Assembly: GCA_003242035.1 (NCBI GenBank)
Contig: QBMC01000001.1
Span: forward strand, 1-64,000
Source of the DNA: Nodosilinea foveolarum
GTDB lineage: Bacteria > Cyanobacteriota > Cyanobacteriia > Phormidesmidales > Phormidesmidaceae
Direction: 5' to 3'
Length of the DNA: 64,000 bases
Within the stretch, counting starts at the first letter, position 1, and the number at the start of each line of letters is the position of its first letter. The notes under the pieces are model-generated. The model was not told the origin of the DNA and did no database searches. It worked only from the letters and a program-made list of their open reading frames with translations. Made by a program: the position numbers and the translations under genes. Positions 1 to 10,763 of this stretch are shown here, piece after piece.

Positions 1-10
1 TACTTAAACA

Positions 11-322
11 TTACTTCATTGCCCCGTCTGCAACCCCCATTCGTGCAACAACGCCGTTTTCGTGCCAAAATATTGCATCGATTCCATTATCTCCTTTTCC
101 ATCAATAACTGACTCAGCCGCTTCACCTGGACTCGTCCCAGCAAGCGAATAAATTGCGTATGCGGCAAATCCTCGACTTAAGAAAGCAGTATCTGTGTCA
201 ATCCTTGAACCCTCTAAGTCGATAAGATCTACTAGATCTTCAAATAGCTGTTTGATCTCACCTTGAAGCTGCTTTACGGCAAATTTACTGGTCTTGCCGA
301 TTGATTGACTACTTGAGGGCAT
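11..322 (-). pseudogene. AIPR (abortive infection phage resistance)-like N-terminal fragment, truncated
   Basis: 103 aa ORF; segment FLSRGFAAYAIYSLAG...AAESVIDGKGDNGIDAIFWHENG resembles the N-terminus of AIPR-family proteins, but the ORF stops shortly afterwards (family members are several hundred aa). Confidence 0.4.
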
Positions 323-460
323 ACGGATAGGTTTTTTTAATAGATTTCTTCATAGACATTTCTATCACATTTTCCGAAAGTAACGCACCAGCGCCATGCA
401 GAAGACTGTGATCTTGAATCATGTCAAGAGCCTATAGAATAAGGAGCTAAAAGATCGCAT

Positions 461-3067
461 TTAGCCAGCAGCTACGGCCTCCTTCTCAATTTTCTCCTCT
501 TCCTCCTTCGGAAGTACTCTACCCTCGTCTTCAAAGCCTTTCATCTCGTTAAAGTTGAGGTAGCGGTATAGCTCATCTGCAAACGGGTCAATTTTGTTGG
601 CAACCACGCTTAGGTATTTCTCCGCTGAGGGAATTTGGCCTAATAAAGAACAAGCAGCGGCGAGTTCGGCTGAGCCTAGATAGACCTGAGCGCCCTTGCC
701 CATTCTGTTGTTAAAGTTGCGGGTAGAAGTGGAGAAAACAGTGGCATTGTCTTCTACTCTCGCTTGGTTACCCATGCAAAGCGAGCAACCGGGCATTTCG
801 GTACGAGCACCTGAGGCGGCGAATGTGCCATAGTAGCCTTCTTCGCGGAGCTGTTTTTCGTCCATGCGGGTCGGTGGGCAAATCCACAGGCGACCTTTTA
901 CGGTGCCTTCGTTTTCTAGCACTTTGGCGGCGGCGCGATAGTGACCGATGTTGGTCATGCAGGAGCCGATGAACACTTCGTCGATTTTCGCGCCGACGAC
1001 ATCTGAAAGCGTTTTTACGTTGTCAGGATCGTTAGGCGCGGCAACGATGGGTTCTTTGAGTTCGTTGAGATCAATCTCAATCACTTCAGCGTATTCTGCG
1101 TCTGCGTCCGCGCTCAGAAGTTTAGGATCGGCTAGCCATTTTTCCATTTCAGCAATGCGACGGGCCAAAGTGCGAGAGTCTTGATAGCCACGAGCGATCA
1201 TGTTTTTCAGCAGGGCTACGTTGGAGCGCAAATATTCGGCAACGGTTTCTTCGCTGAGCTTGATGGTGCAGCCTGCACAGGAGCGTTCGGCTGAGGCGTC
1301 GGTAAGTTCGAAGGCTTGTTCTAGTTTGAGATCGGGTAAGCCTTCCATCTCTAGAACGCGGCCAGAGAAGATGTTCTTTTTGTTCTCTTTGGCAACGGTT
1401 AGAAGACCTTTCTTAATCGCTTCTAGCGGAATGACGTTTACAACATCTCGAAGGGTGATACCGGGCTGGAGTTCTCCTTTGAAGCGAACAAGAATAGATT
1501 CGGGCATGTCTAGGGGCATTGCGCCGATGGCGGCAGCGAAGGCGACTAGGCCAGAACCAGCGGGGAAGGAGATGCCTAAGGGAAAGCGGGTGTGAGAGTC
1601 TCCGCCAGTGCCGACGGTGTCGGGGAGGAGCATTCGGTTGAGCCAGGAGTGGATGATGCCGTCTCCGGGTTCTAGGGCGACGCCACCTCTAGAAGCAAAA
1701 AAGTCAGGTAGCGTGGCGTGGGTTTCTACGTCTACGGGTTTGGGGTAGGCGGCGGTGTGACAGAAGGTTTGCAGGACGAGGCCGGAGCTGAAGCCGAGGC
1801 AGGCTAGCTCTTTCATTTCGTCGCGGGTCATGGGACCGGTTGTGTCTTGAGATCCCACTGTGGTCATGAGGGGTTCGCAGGAGGTGCCGGGGCGGACGCC
1901 GGGGAGTCCGCAGGCTTTGCCGACCATTTTTTGGGCGAGGGTGAAGCCTTTACCCGTGTCGGTGGGGACGGTGGGGCGAACGAAGATTTCTGAAGGGGGA
2001 AGGTCTAGGGCGGTGCGGGTTTTATCGGTGAGGGTGCGCCCGATAATCAGAGGGATTCGTCCGCCTGCTTGGACTTCGTCGAGGATGGCTTCGGGAGTGA
2101 GGGTGAAGGTGGAGATGACTTCGCCTGCTTCGCTGGTGATTTCTCCTTTGTAGGGATGAATGGTGATGACATCGCCCATTTTCATTTTGGAGACGTCGCA
2201 TTCGATGGGGAGTGCGCCAGAGTCTTCGGCGGTGTTGAAGAAGATGGGGGCGATTTTGCTGCCGAGAATGACGCCGCCCGTGCGCTTGTTGGGGACGAAG
2301 GGAATGTCTGCGCCGATGTGCCAGATGACGGAGTTCATGGCGGATTTGCGGGAGGAGCCGGTGCCGACTACATCGCCGACGTAGGCGATCGCCCACCCCT
2401 TCTGCTTCAACTCAGCCAAAGTCTCCAGCGGCTTGTCCATCGTGGACTCTAACATCACCTGAGCATGGAGCGGGATGTCTGGGCGGGTGGTGGCGTGAGG
2501 AGCCGGGGAAAGGTCGTCCGTGTTGGTTTCGCCGGGAACGTTGAAGACGGTGACGGTGATAGTTTCGGGAACTTTGGGTTTGTTCGTGAACCATTCGGCG
2601 TTGGCCCAGGCGTCTACGACTTGTTTGGCGTAGGGGTTCGACTCTGAGAGCGCTATTACGTCGTTGAAGGCATCGTAGACGAGAAGGGTTTTCTTTAGAG
2701 CGTCTGCGGCGAGCTGGGCGATCTCGTCGCGGTCGTCTTTGAGTAGGGCGATCAGGGAGGCGACGTTGTAGCCGCCGAGCATGGTGCCGAGGAGTTCGAC
2801 GGCTTTTTTGGGGGAGAGCAGGGGGCTGTGGGTTTCGCCTTGGGCGATCGCCGTCAAAAACGATGCCTTTACATAGGAGGAAGGGTCAACGCCAGGAGAG
2901 ATGCGATCGCACAGCAACTCCATCAAAAAATCTTCCTCCCCAGCGGGTGGATTTTTGAGCAAATCGCAAAGGGCGGCCGTTTGCTCCGCGTCTAAGGGCA
3001 AAGGCGGCACATTCAAAGCTGCGCGTTCTTGGACGTGTTTGCGATAAGACTCAAGCATACAGATCAC
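461..3067 (-). CDS. acnB: bifunctional aconitate hydratase 2 / 2-methylisocitrate dehydratase
   Basis: 868 aa; AcnB-type architecture and motifs ([43 protein letters not shown]). Confidence 0.97.
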   Translation of the reverse strand: MICMLESYRKHVQERAALNVPPLPLDAEQTAALCDLLKNPPAGEEDFLMELLCDRISPGVDPSSYVKASFLTAIAQGETHSPLLSPKKAVELLGTMLGGYNVASLIALLKDDRDEIAQLAADALKKTLLVYDAFNDVIALSESNPYAKQVVDAWANAEWFTNKPKVPETITVTVFNVPGETNTDDLSPAPHATTRPDIPLHAQVMLESTMDKPLETLAELKQKGWAIAYVGDVVGTGSSRKSAMNSVIWHIGADIPFVPNKRTGGVILGSKIAPIFFNTAEDSGALPIECDVSKMKMGDVITIHPYKGEITSEAGEVISTFTLTPEAILDEVQAGGRIPLIIGRTLTDKTRTALDLPPSEIFVRPTVPTDTGKGFTLAQKMVGKACGLPGVRPGTSCEPLMTTVGSQDTTGPMTRDEMKELACLGFSSGLVLQTFCHTAAYPKPVDVETHATLPDFFASRGGVALEPGDGIIHSWLNRMLLPDTVGTGGDSHTRFPLGISFPAGSGLVAFAAAIGAMPLDMPESILVRFKGELQPGITLRDVVNVIPLEAIKKGLLTVAKENKKNIFSGRVLEMEGLPDLKLEQAFELTDASAERSCAGCTIKLSEETVAEYLRSNVALLKNMIARGYQDSRTLARRIAEMEKWLADPKLLSADADAEYAEVIEIDLNELKEPIVAAPNDPDNVKTLSDVVGAKIDEVFIGSCMTNIGHYRAAAKVLENEGTVKGRLWICPPTRMDEKQLREEGYYGTFAASGARTEMPGCSLCMGNQARVEDNATVFSTSTRNFNNRMGKGAQVYLGSAELAAACSLLGQIPSAEKYLSVVANKIDPFADELYRYLNFNEMKGFEDEGRVLPKEEEEKIEKEAVAAG

Positions 3068-3290
3068 TCTCTAGAAAACGGATACGAAATAGATTAGAAA
3101 ATCTTTAGATAACCAGTCTACCGAGAATTGGGGTGACTGATAGGTATCAAGATTGACGGATTCCCGATTCACGACGGCTATTTCTCCGACTGACTTCTAT
3201 TAATTTGTTACTTTCGCGACCGCTTTTGGGTTTATTAGCCATACGTACGCAACGAGAAAAATTGATACGTTAAAAGGGAACAGACTGGCT

Positions 3291-3671
3291 ATGGCTTTAT
3301 CGTCTTTTCAAAGGATGCGAATTTATTTGTATCTGGTGCCGGTTTTTGGCGTGGTGCCGTCCTTATGGACACTTTATGGAAAAGCGCCCGCTGCCGGTGA
3401 AGAGATAGATAGAACCTCAGAAGAAGCGCAGGTGCAGGCGGCTAGTCGGCTTTCTGTGCTGATTGGATTGGGCTGTATTAGTGCGATCGCGCTATTAGGC
3501 GCTGGCGCTGCCACGCAATCTTCCCAAATGGCCAGCCTACGGTTTCTGTTGGCTAGCAGCTTTATCGGGTCGGGTTACTTTTTGCTGAGCCTAGTGCTAA
3601 TGTTTCGAGTGGCAAAAGGTCAGTCCATTCGGATTCCGGGCGTTAGTCAGCTAAGCCGTCGGCTTCCGTAA
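3291..3671 (+). CDS. conserved hypothetical membrane protein
   Basis: 126 aa ORF with hydrophobic segments; not covered by another better ORF. Confidence 0.7.
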   Translation: MALSSFQRMRIYLYLVPVFGVVPSLWTLYGKAPAAGEEIDRTSEEAQVQAASRLSVLIGLGCISAIALLGAGAATQSSQMASLRFLLASSFIGSGYFLLSLVLMFRVAKGQSIRIPGVSQLSRRLP

Positions 3672-3807
3672 ATACCGTGTTGTGCATGGCATAAAGAGCC
3701 GGTTTACTCAGATGGAAAAGCTGCCACACTCTTTATAAATAAAGATCCCACCATCTGTTACAAAAGGTAAATGACCGTTCTGACCACTTTCCTGTACGCT
3801 CGCATCA

Positions 3808-5208
3808 TTGAGGTCATCTGTGTCGTCTCCTAATCCGCGCTCTAGAAACAAGCCACGCGCTTACATGTCGAATAAGAAAAAGAGGAGTTTGCCGAAATGG
3901 GCAGGCGCGGCCGTGTTGCTAGGCGGTATCGCCAGCGCCTCTGCCGCCGCCGGAGCCTTTCTAGCCGTTTCTTTAGGAAGCACACCGCTTCAGCAAAGCA
4001 ACCTTTCTGCCGCAGAAGCCGCCATCTTTACGCAAAACGAGCCGATTTCGAAGTCTAATAGTTTGCAACTGCCACACCTCACCCGGCCGGTAAACGTATT
4101 GCTACTGGGCGTTAAGGTTACTAGCTCCGATCTAGACGACTACGCCGCGATTGATCGAGACGGCTACGATTCGCTGGTCGATTCCTTTGAGGGGCTATCG
4201 GATACGATGCTGATGCTGCGCTTCGATCCGCGCGATGAGCGAGTTTCGGTGCTGTCTATTCCTCGCGATACGCGCACCAATGTAGATGGCGAGGTAACGA
4301 AAATTAATGAGGCCAACCGGGAGGGCGGGCCAGCGCTGAGCGCTCAATCGGTGAGCGAGCTGATGGGTGGTGTGGCGATTGATCGCTACATGCGGATTAA
4401 CGTGCAGGGCGTAGAGAAGCTGATTGATGCGCTTGGTGGCGTCGAGGTCGATGTGCCCAAAGACATGAAATATCAGGACGATAGCCAGCATCTATATATC
4501 AACTTGAAAGCAGGGCCGCAGCGGTTGGATGGCGATAAGGCGATGCAGTTTTTGCGCTATCGCTATGATGATCAAGGCGATATTGGCCGGGTGCAGCGGC
4601 AGCAGGTTTTGATGCGATCGCTCACCGAACAAGCCCTCAACCCAACAACGATTGCTCGCCTACCTAAAATTCTTTCGGTAATTCAGTCGCACGTAGACAC
4701 CAACCTCTCAGTAGAAGAGCTAGTGGCGCTCGTGGGCTACACCGCTCAGACTAACCGCTCCGACGTGCAAATGCTGATGCTACCGGGCGACTTCAGCAGC
4801 TACAACGACTATGAACTGAGCTACTGGCTACCCAATTACTCAGAGATTGACCAAATTTCTGAGCAGTACTTTGGGCTAAGCAATGCCTACAGCGTTTCCG
4901 AGCGCAGAGATCCGTCTGACCTGCGAGTGGTGATTCAAGACAGCACTTACGACGATGTTGCTGTGCAGTCGCTGATTAATTCGCTTTACGATACGGGCTA
5001 CTACAACGTAACGGTGGGCCGCAGCCTGCGCGATCCGATTAGCGATACGCGGATTGTGGCCCAGCGCGGCGATCTGGATAGCGCTAGAGACATTCAGCAG
5101 TTTTTGAATGTGGGCGAGGTGCGAGTAGAAAGCACCGGTAATCTGGACTCTGATATTACGATTCAGCTTGGCGAAGACTGGCTAGGCGAGCACGGTGAGG
5201 CATTATAA
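3808..5208 (+). CDS. LytR-CpsA-Psr (LCP) family cell-envelope ligase
   Basis: N-terminal TM, NVLLLGVK, DTMMLMRFDP, VSVLSIPRDTR, KINEANREGG and RYRYDDQGDIGRVQRQQ motifs; C-terminal LytR_C-like region. Confidence 0.92.
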   Translation: MRSSVSSPNPRSRNKPRAYMSNKKKRSLPKWAGAAVLLGGIASASAAAGAFLAVSLGSTPLQQSNLSAAEAAIFTQNEPISKSNSLQLPHLTRPVNVLLLGVKVTSSDLDDYAAIDRDGYDSLVDSFEGLSDTMLMLRFDPRDERVSVLSIPRDTRTNVDGEVTKINEANREGGPALSAQSVSELMGGVAIDRYMRINVQGVEKLIDALGGVEVDVPKDMKYQDDSQHLYINLKAGPQRLDGDKAMQFLRYRYDDQGDIGRVQRQQVLMRSLTEQALNPTTIARLPKILSVIQSHVDTNLSVEELVALVGYTAQTNRSDVQMLMLPGDFSSYNDYELSYWLPNYSEIDQISEQYFGLSNAYSVSERRDPSDLRVVIQDSTYDDVAVQSLINSLYDTGYYNVTVGRSLRDPISDTRIVAQRGDLDSARDIQQFLNVGEVRVESTGNLDSDITIQLGEDWLGEHGEAL

Positions 5209-5236
5209 GGAAGCGCCGATAAAAAAGGAACCTTAG

Positions 5237-5812
5237 ATGACTCAGGGGCAAATGCCTGCGCCTAACCCAATTCAGCTAAAAATTACGCTGGTAGATAGCG
5301 AGCCTGAAGTTTGGCGACAAGTGGTTGTGCCTGCTGCGGTGACTTTAGCCGATTTGCACGGCATCATTCAAGACGCGATGGGCTGGCAGCGACTGCACGA
5401 CCATAGTTTTCAGATTGGTTTGGGGAACAAAAGGTCGCTGCTAGCTGAGGAAAAATTGCTGTCGGCGGTTTTGACAAAGGCGGGCGATTCTCCCGAGGAG
5501 AGGCTACGCCAACGATCTCTTTACTACAACTACGATGCTGAGAATGGCTGGCAGCATCGGCTGGTGGCGGAGCCTTTGACCGCTATGGAAACGGCAGATG
5601 AGAAAGTCGCAGCGGCTCGTTTACCGGTTTGTCTGGCGGGCGAGGCGGCTTGTCCACCCGAGGGTTCGGGTGGAATTTGGGGCTACGATCAGTTCATGGC
5701 TCAGCTAGAAGATGTTGAAGACCCCGACTACATAACGCTGCTCGATCAATATGGCGACTTCGATCCGAATGCGTTCGATTTGGCGGCTGCTAATGCTCGT
5801 TTGCTGAGATAG
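5237..5812 (+). CDS. plasmid pRiA4b ORF-3 family protein
   Basis: QLKITLVDSEPEVWRQVVVPAAVTLADLHGIIQDAMGWQRLHDHSFQI is typical of this family. Confidence 0.85.
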   Translation: MTQGQMPAPNPIQLKITLVDSEPEVWRQVVVPAAVTLADLHGIIQDAMGWQRLHDHSFQIGLGNKRSLLAEEKLLSAVLTKAGDSPEERLRQRSLYYNYDAENGWQHRLVAEPLTAMETADEKVAAARLPVCLAGEAACPPEGSGGIWGYDQFMAQLEDVEDPDYITLLDQYGDFDPNAFDLAAANARLLR

Positions 5813-6489
5813 AGGTTTGGCTGATCTCCTTGCTGATCTCCATATAACAGACCGACAATGCCGATGCCAGAGAGGGCCGAGATCGCCCCCCAACCCACTA
5901 ACAATCCGACCACTTCACCTAAAAACAAGCCGCTCGCGGTTCGCAGTAGGCCACCTATCAGCCAAGCAAAGGCAATGCCAGTGCCCCAAATTCCTGCGCT
6001 TAGTGGAATCCAACGCCAAGCCTGATTGACTTGCGATCGCAGCACCCACCACTGACCTAGCCCTAGCCCTAGTCCCAAGTAGCTACCGTACAAAACGCCA
6101 GACACGCTGCGTAGAAGAAGGCTTGGCGTCCCCGGTGCGGCCCAACCCACCGAGCCTAAATGCAACAGGCCGAGCAAAATCCAGCTAGTGACCGTGGCAA
6201 TCATCCACCTAGCGGGATGGCGCAGATGAGGCCGCAGCACAAACCACTGCCCAGCGCCTACCAAAGTACCTCCCAACGCGGCTTCTAGCCAGGACACTTC
6301 ACCGGTTTCTCCAATTTCGATAAATAGCAGACTGAGTGCGAAGGCTAGCCACGTCGAGCCTGTCCAGCTTATCCACAAAAGAGCGCCTGCTTTAATGTCT
6401 TCGGGCTGCCAGTTCCATCGCTTACAAAGGGTCAATAGCGGGTGCGCTAGCTGATGGGCGATAGGTTTGGATAAACTAGAAAGAGACAT
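5746..6489 (-). CDS. hypothetical multi-pass membrane protein
   Basis: 247 aa with repeated hydrophobic helices; 3' end overlaps the convergent upstream gene by 67 bp. Confidence 0.7.
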   Translation of the reverse strand: MSLSSLSKPIAHQLAHPLLTLCKRWNWQPEDIKAGALLWISWTGSTWLAFALSLLFIEIGETGEVSWLEAALGGTLVGAGQWFVLRPHLRHPARWMIATVTSWILLGLLHLGSVGWAAPGTPSLLLRSVSGVLYGSYLGLGLGLGQWWVLRSQVNQAWRWIPLSAGIWGTGIAFAWLIGGLLRTASGLFLGEVVGLLVGWGAISALSGIGIVGLLYGDQQGDQPNLYLSKRALAAAKSNAFGSKSPY

Positions 6490-6507
6490 GTTGCTAGGCG
6501 ACCTAGT

Positions 6508-7896
6508 TCAAGAAGCGGTAGGTAATAGAGTGTTTTGCAGGAGCGCTCGAAAGTTTTGGCGGCGCTGCTCTGGCGATTCGGGAGTGAAGTAGCTCCACAG
6601 GGTGTCCCAATAGAAAAATGAGATACCGGCAAATTGGCGATCGCGGCTATGTTCTACCTGCTGCCTAATTTGCTCGAAGGAAATGGGCCTTTGCCAGGTG
6701 CCGGTGAGAATGCCGATACTGACGGGAATGCGATCGCTCGCCTCTTGCAATGCCTGCTTGCCTAGCTCTCCATCAAACTGGGCGATGTCATCTCGGTAGA
6801 TCTGAACGACTAAATCGTCTATCCAACCTTTTTTAACCCACAGCCGCCAGTCTTGCAGGTAAAAGCGATAGGCAAACTTGGCGGGATTGGGCGATAGCGA
6901 AAGCTGGCAGGTCGGACATTTAGCTTTTACACTGGCATGGAGAATTTCGACGAAGCGGCTGAGCTTATCGGCTCGCCAGCGAATCCAATCTTCGTCTGCT
7001 GGGTTGTCAGGCGGCGACTGGCCGGAATGTTCGGCCTGGTAGAGGGCGACAGTATAAGGGTCATAGCCAAATTCTACTGGCAGGCTAAAGTGATCGTCGA
7101 ACTGAACGCCGTCTACTGGGTAGAGCGTGACGACTTCTTCTACCATGTCTAGCAGCAGGGTTTGGACGGCGGGATGCAAGGGATTTAACCAGACAATTTG
7201 CTCGGGCGCACCGCTATTTAACAACCGGGCTAGCCATCCTTTTTTAGGGCCTTTTGAGGGAGCTTCTGCTTCTGGGTTGAAGGTGTCTGCTGGTAGAGCT
7301 TCTGGTTTGCTGTTATCGGTGAGCGATCGCGATCCATTTTGTCGGGTGGTGAGCCAGTCGGGATGCTGCTGGGCGATCGCGGACTTTAGTGGCACCATAA
7401 AGCCGTACTCAAACCAGGGCAGAATGCGGATGTTTTGCTGATGGCTTAACGCGACCATTTCTTGTAACGGATCTTGGCCTAGATGCATCCAGTTTAGGAG
7501 TGGGGCGATCGCCCTCCCAGTCACTTTCTCCAGCGCATCGCTGTGATAGAAGGCTTTTCCCCGATTCCAAACTACCGGGTACACCGTATTGAATTGCAAG
7601 TCGGCAAGCTGATTGATAGCGCGGGGAATGCCCCACGGTGAGAACAAAACACCGCTGGCGACGTTGGTAATCCAGACGCCGCGAATTTCTACGGGCGCGT
7701 TGAGAATGCGAGGGGGTGCGGCTGAGGTTGCAGAGCTGGGTACAGAAAGACTGAACCAGAAGGACACCATCAGGCATCCAGTGACGATGAATCCGACGAT
7801 AGATCGCCGTCTGAATGGTGGGGTCTTGAGTGATCGGGCGCGGGTGCGAAGGAGCCAGAGGGGAAGCCAGATGTGAGATAAACGGAGCGATCGCAT
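6508..7896 (-). CDS. family 10 glycosylhydrolase-like (DUF187/GHL10) protein
   Basis: EIRGVWITNVASGVLFSPWGIPRAINQLADLQFNTVYPVVWNRGKAFY and VDGVQFDDHFSLP motifs. Confidence 0.88.
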   Translation of the reverse strand: MRSLRLSHIWLPLWLLRTRARSLKTPPFRRRSIVGFIVTGCLMVSFWFSLSVPSSATSAAPPRILNAPVEIRGVWITNVASGVLFSPWGIPRAINQLADLQFNTVYPVVWNRGKAFYHSDALEKVTGRAIAPLLNWMHLGQDPLQEMVALSHQQNIRILPWFEYGFMVPLKSAIAQQHPDWLTTRQNGSRSLTDNSKPEALPADTFNPEAEAPSKGPKKGWLARLLNSGAPEQIVWLNPLHPAVQTLLLDMVEEVVTLYPVDGVQFDDHFSLPVEFGYDPYTVALYQAEHSGQSPPDNPADEDWIRWRADKLSRFVEILHASVKAKCPTCQLSLSPNPAKFAYRFYLQDWRLWVKKGWIDDLVVQIYRDDIAQFDGELGKQALQEASDRIPVSIGILTGTWQRPISFEQIRQQVEHSRDRQFAGISFFYWDTLWSYFTPESPEQRRQNFRALLQNTLLPTAS

Positions 7897-7978
7897 AAGC
7901 GTCGGCTGGTCGGTTCGCGAGGGTCAGGTCAAAAGTGTAGCAGGCGTCACCGGGGCAAAGTCAGAAATCTAGAAACTT

Positions 7979-9097
7979 CTATTTTTCCAACTTTTTTGCC
8001 ATTGCCAATCCGGATAGATAAGCGGCCTCAATGTTTTTCGTGAGTGGCGTAGACCCGACGCACCAGTCGCCGCCACAGATTAGCGATCGCTCAATCTCTA
8101 GCGCCGTTTTTGTGTAGCCTACATTGACAAAGGCGTAGCGCCAGCGATGAACCTGAAACCAGTCTGGCTGAGCCATCCAGGTGCTGAATTTGCGGGCGCT
8201 GGCTCGGAGCAAAACGGAGGCGGCTGGCTGTAAGTCGGTGGCGTCTATGTAGCGCTGAGCGAAGGTGCCCTGGGCGTGAATCACAATGACGGGGCCGCTG
8301 GCTTTCTGAGCTTGGCCTTCCTGAGATTGGCCCTTTTGAAACCCTGTGCGCTTGCTGCTATCTAATCCCACCCATTCGGTAGAAGTGCCTGCTTTGTCGG
8401 TTACCATCCAACCGCTCGGATCTAGCTCTCCCATGTCGTGACTGTACTGTTCGTCGTAGCCAGCCATCACGGTGAGGCTGGGCCAGTAGTCTACGGCTTT
8501 TAGCGACTGAATAGCTTGAGAAATAGTGGCGGTTGGATCGCTGAGGCTATCGGCTGCGTAGGTTTTAAGTAGGTGCGCGGCTTGTGGGGCGGGGATGGCG
8601 ATCGCACATTTTTTAGCGGCGATTTTTTGACCATTTTCGCACTCGATTTGCCAACCTTCGACTGAATCTTTGACGATGGGATCGATAGCGATCGCCCGAT
8701 GCTCTAGCAGCAAGTTTTGGTCGCGAACGAAGTCCTTAACAAGATACTTGCCAACGGCACTCATGCCTTCTGGCGCAGCGTAAATCGGCGTTGACTCGTC
8801 GGTTTTTATCGGCGTAATCACTTCGCGCTGAAGAATCTCATAAACGCTCACAGGCCAGGGTTGCAATACATTCGCGGCTAGCAATTCGTCTATTAAAGGC
8901 GCGAGCACGGCGGAAGATTTCCAGTAGCGCAGGCCGTGGTCGATGCGTACTTGGTGCGCCCTTCTCGTGGCGATGCGTCCGCCTAGTCCTCGAGACTTAT
9001 CGAGGAGGCAGACTCGCTGCCCAGCTTGACTCAGCTCGCGAGCGCAAATGAGTCCCGATAGTCCGGCTCCAATTACAGCGACATCCCACATATTCAA
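7979..9097 (-). CDS. FAD-dependent oxidoreductase (renalase-like)
   Basis: Rossmann motif VIGAGLSGLICARELSQAGQRVCLLDKSRGLGGRIATRR. Confidence 0.88.
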   Translation of the reverse strand: MNMWDVAVIGAGLSGLICARELSQAGQRVCLLDKSRGLGGRIATRRAHQVRIDHGLRYWKSSAVLAPLIDELLAANVLQPWPVSVYEILQREVITPIKTDESTPIYAAPEGMSAVGKYLVKDFVRDQNLLLEHRAIAIDPIVKDSVEGWQIECENGQKIAAKKCAIAIPAPQAAHLLKTYAADSLSDPTATISQAIQSLKAVDYWPSLTVMAGYDEQYSHDMGELDPSGWMVTDKAGTSTEWVGLDSSKRTGFQKGQSQEGQAQKASGPVIVIHAQGTFAQRYIDATDLQPAASVLLRASARKFSTWMAQPDWFQVHRWRYAFVNVGYTKTALEIERSLICGGDWCVGSTPLTKNIEAAYLSGLAMAKKLEK

Positions 9098-9163
9098 CCT
9101 GCCTCCTCTTATACTGGTGATAGACTTTTCCGTTTTAACTTCTGACTAGAATTAAACGGCCTC

Positions 9164-10054
9164 ATGCAGACGCGACGGGTAAAGCGAGTGGATGAATTAA
9201 GAAGTGGCCTAGAGCTAGCAACTGATGATGAGCTACATGTGATGACTCAGTTCCTCTTTCAGCCTAAGTTCAATCCGCTAGATTATCTGTATACGCCACA
9301 GCCAGTTGATGTGAGTAAGCATAATCGCCAAGCGCAAATCTGTCTGTTAGAGCAGCGTTTTCGCTATCTGGCCGCTGATGGCCTGACGGTTTTGCAAAAG
9401 CGCACTCATCAGGTGAGCTATCGTCAAACGTTGCTACAGGTTTGCCGGTATCTCAAGGTTACGCGCTATAGCGACCTCTCGACCGCAGAGCTGGAGGCGG
9501 AGGTGTTTTTGGTGCTGTTAGAAAAAACCTGGGAGCAGATGCCACCCGCAGAGCAGCGGCTGGTAGAGAAAAGGTTGCAAAGGGCGATCGCCTGCACTAA
9601 AGAATTTGAGCAATTGCCGGGGGCGCTTCAGCAAAAGCCGACGGCGCTGCTAGCTAAAGGGGGAAGTGCGATGGCGCTGAGCGCGGTGATTAAGCCCTGG
9701 CTGCTGAAGCAAATCGCTGGGCAGATAACGGCTCAGATGGCGCGTTATCAGGTGGCTAAGCAAGTACTGGCAAAAGGAGGACTGAGTTTGGCGGCGCAGG
9801 TGCAGTCTAAGGCGGCGGTAAAGGCGGCGAGTCGAGGGGCGATCGCAGCGTCTGCTCGCTATGGTGCGATGCGGGGAGTGCTCGCTTGCGTGGGGCCTGC
9901 AATGTGGACATGGTTTTTGGCCGATTTGGGCTGGCGAGCGGTGGCGACCAACTATGGGCGGGTGATTCCGGTGGTGTTTGCGATCGCCCAAATTCGTCTA
10001 ACCCGCAGCGATTGGCCAAACGATTCGGCCTGGACAACGGCCCCAGCGATTTAG
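9164..10054 (+). CDS. YaaW-like (UPF0174) family protein
   Basis: LRSGLELATDDELHVMTQFLF N-terminus and hydrophobic Ala/Gly-rich C-terminal half. Confidence 0.65.
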   Translation: MQTRRVKRVDELRSGLELATDDELHVMTQFLFQPKFNPLDYLYTPQPVDVSKHNRQAQICLLEQRFRYLAADGLTVLQKRTHQVSYRQTLLQVCRYLKVTRYSDLSTAELEAEVFLVLLEKTWEQMPPAEQRLVEKRLQRAIACTKEFEQLPGALQQKPTALLAKGGSAMALSAVIKPWLLKQIAGQITAQMARYQVAKQVLAKGGLSLAAQVQSKAAVKAASRGAIAASARYGAMRGVLACVGPAMWTWFLADLGWRAVATNYGRVIPVVFAIAQIRLTRSDWPNDSAWTTAPAI

Positions 10055-10066
10055 GAGCGGACAATC

Positions 10067-10705
10067 GTGAATTCTAACTCTGGTCAGGCTGCTGATGGCC
10101 CCAAAATTTATACGACTCAGTCTACTCCTAGTTACTACACCTTGCTAGGACTGAAGCCCAATGCGTCTGTGCAAGATATTCGGCGGGCCTATCGAGACCT
10201 GAGCAAGCTGTATCACCCGGATACGACTGAGCTGGAAAGTGCGATCGCAGTCTCTAAATTTCAGGCGCTAAATGAAGCCTATGCGACGCTCAGCAGTCCA
10301 GAAAAACGGCTTACTTACGATTACAAATCTGGCTATTCGCGCATGTCGGTGATGCAGCCACTGAGCAGTCAAACCTCTCAAAAAGCTGGCCCGCACGATT
10401 GGTCTGCTAGCTCTTATTTAGATCCGACTGACCGGCCACTGTCTGCCGGGGAGATGTTTGCGCTGTTTATACTAGGTATTACGTTTATCGGCTGTCTGGT
10501 ATTGGTCGTTACGATCGGTCTGACGAAGGGGGATTTGGGTGTGCCAGATTTGGAAACGCTGATGAATTCAGAGCGGGTAATGCCTGAGCGGTCGGGTGCG
10601 ATCACTGCTCCATCTGAAGACCCATCGGACTTACCGCCGACTTCACAATTTCGCCCAGAGCTGCCCGAAACCCTATGGCTAGTGCCCAAAGCGCCCCAAA
10701 TTTAA
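10067..10705 (+). CDS. J domain-containing protein
   Basis: J domain SYYTLLGLKPNASVQDIRRAYRDLSKLYHPDT...EAYATLSSPEKRLTYD with HPD; one C-terminal TM segment. Confidence 0.93.
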   Translation: MNSNSGQAADGPKIYTTQSTPSYYTLLGLKPNASVQDIRRAYRDLSKLYHPDTTELESAIAVSKFQALNEAYATLSSPEKRLTYDYKSGYSRMSVMQPLSSQTSQKAGPHDWSASSYLDPTDRPLSAGEMFALFILGITFIGCLVLVVTIGLTKGDLGVPDLETLMNSERVMPERSGAITAPSEDPSDLPPTSQFRPELPETLWLVPKAPQI

Positions 10706-10763
10706 GGCTCTTTGCTCGTCAGCGAATCTACTTCGATTTGTTCTTTATTTTCACTACCGACCT

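Noticed and set aside
948-2647. Multiple plus-strand ORFs and one alternate minus-strand ORF overlapping acnB
   Set aside because: Fully contained in a strongly supported acnB reading frame; low-complexity antisense translations typical of GC-rich codon bias.
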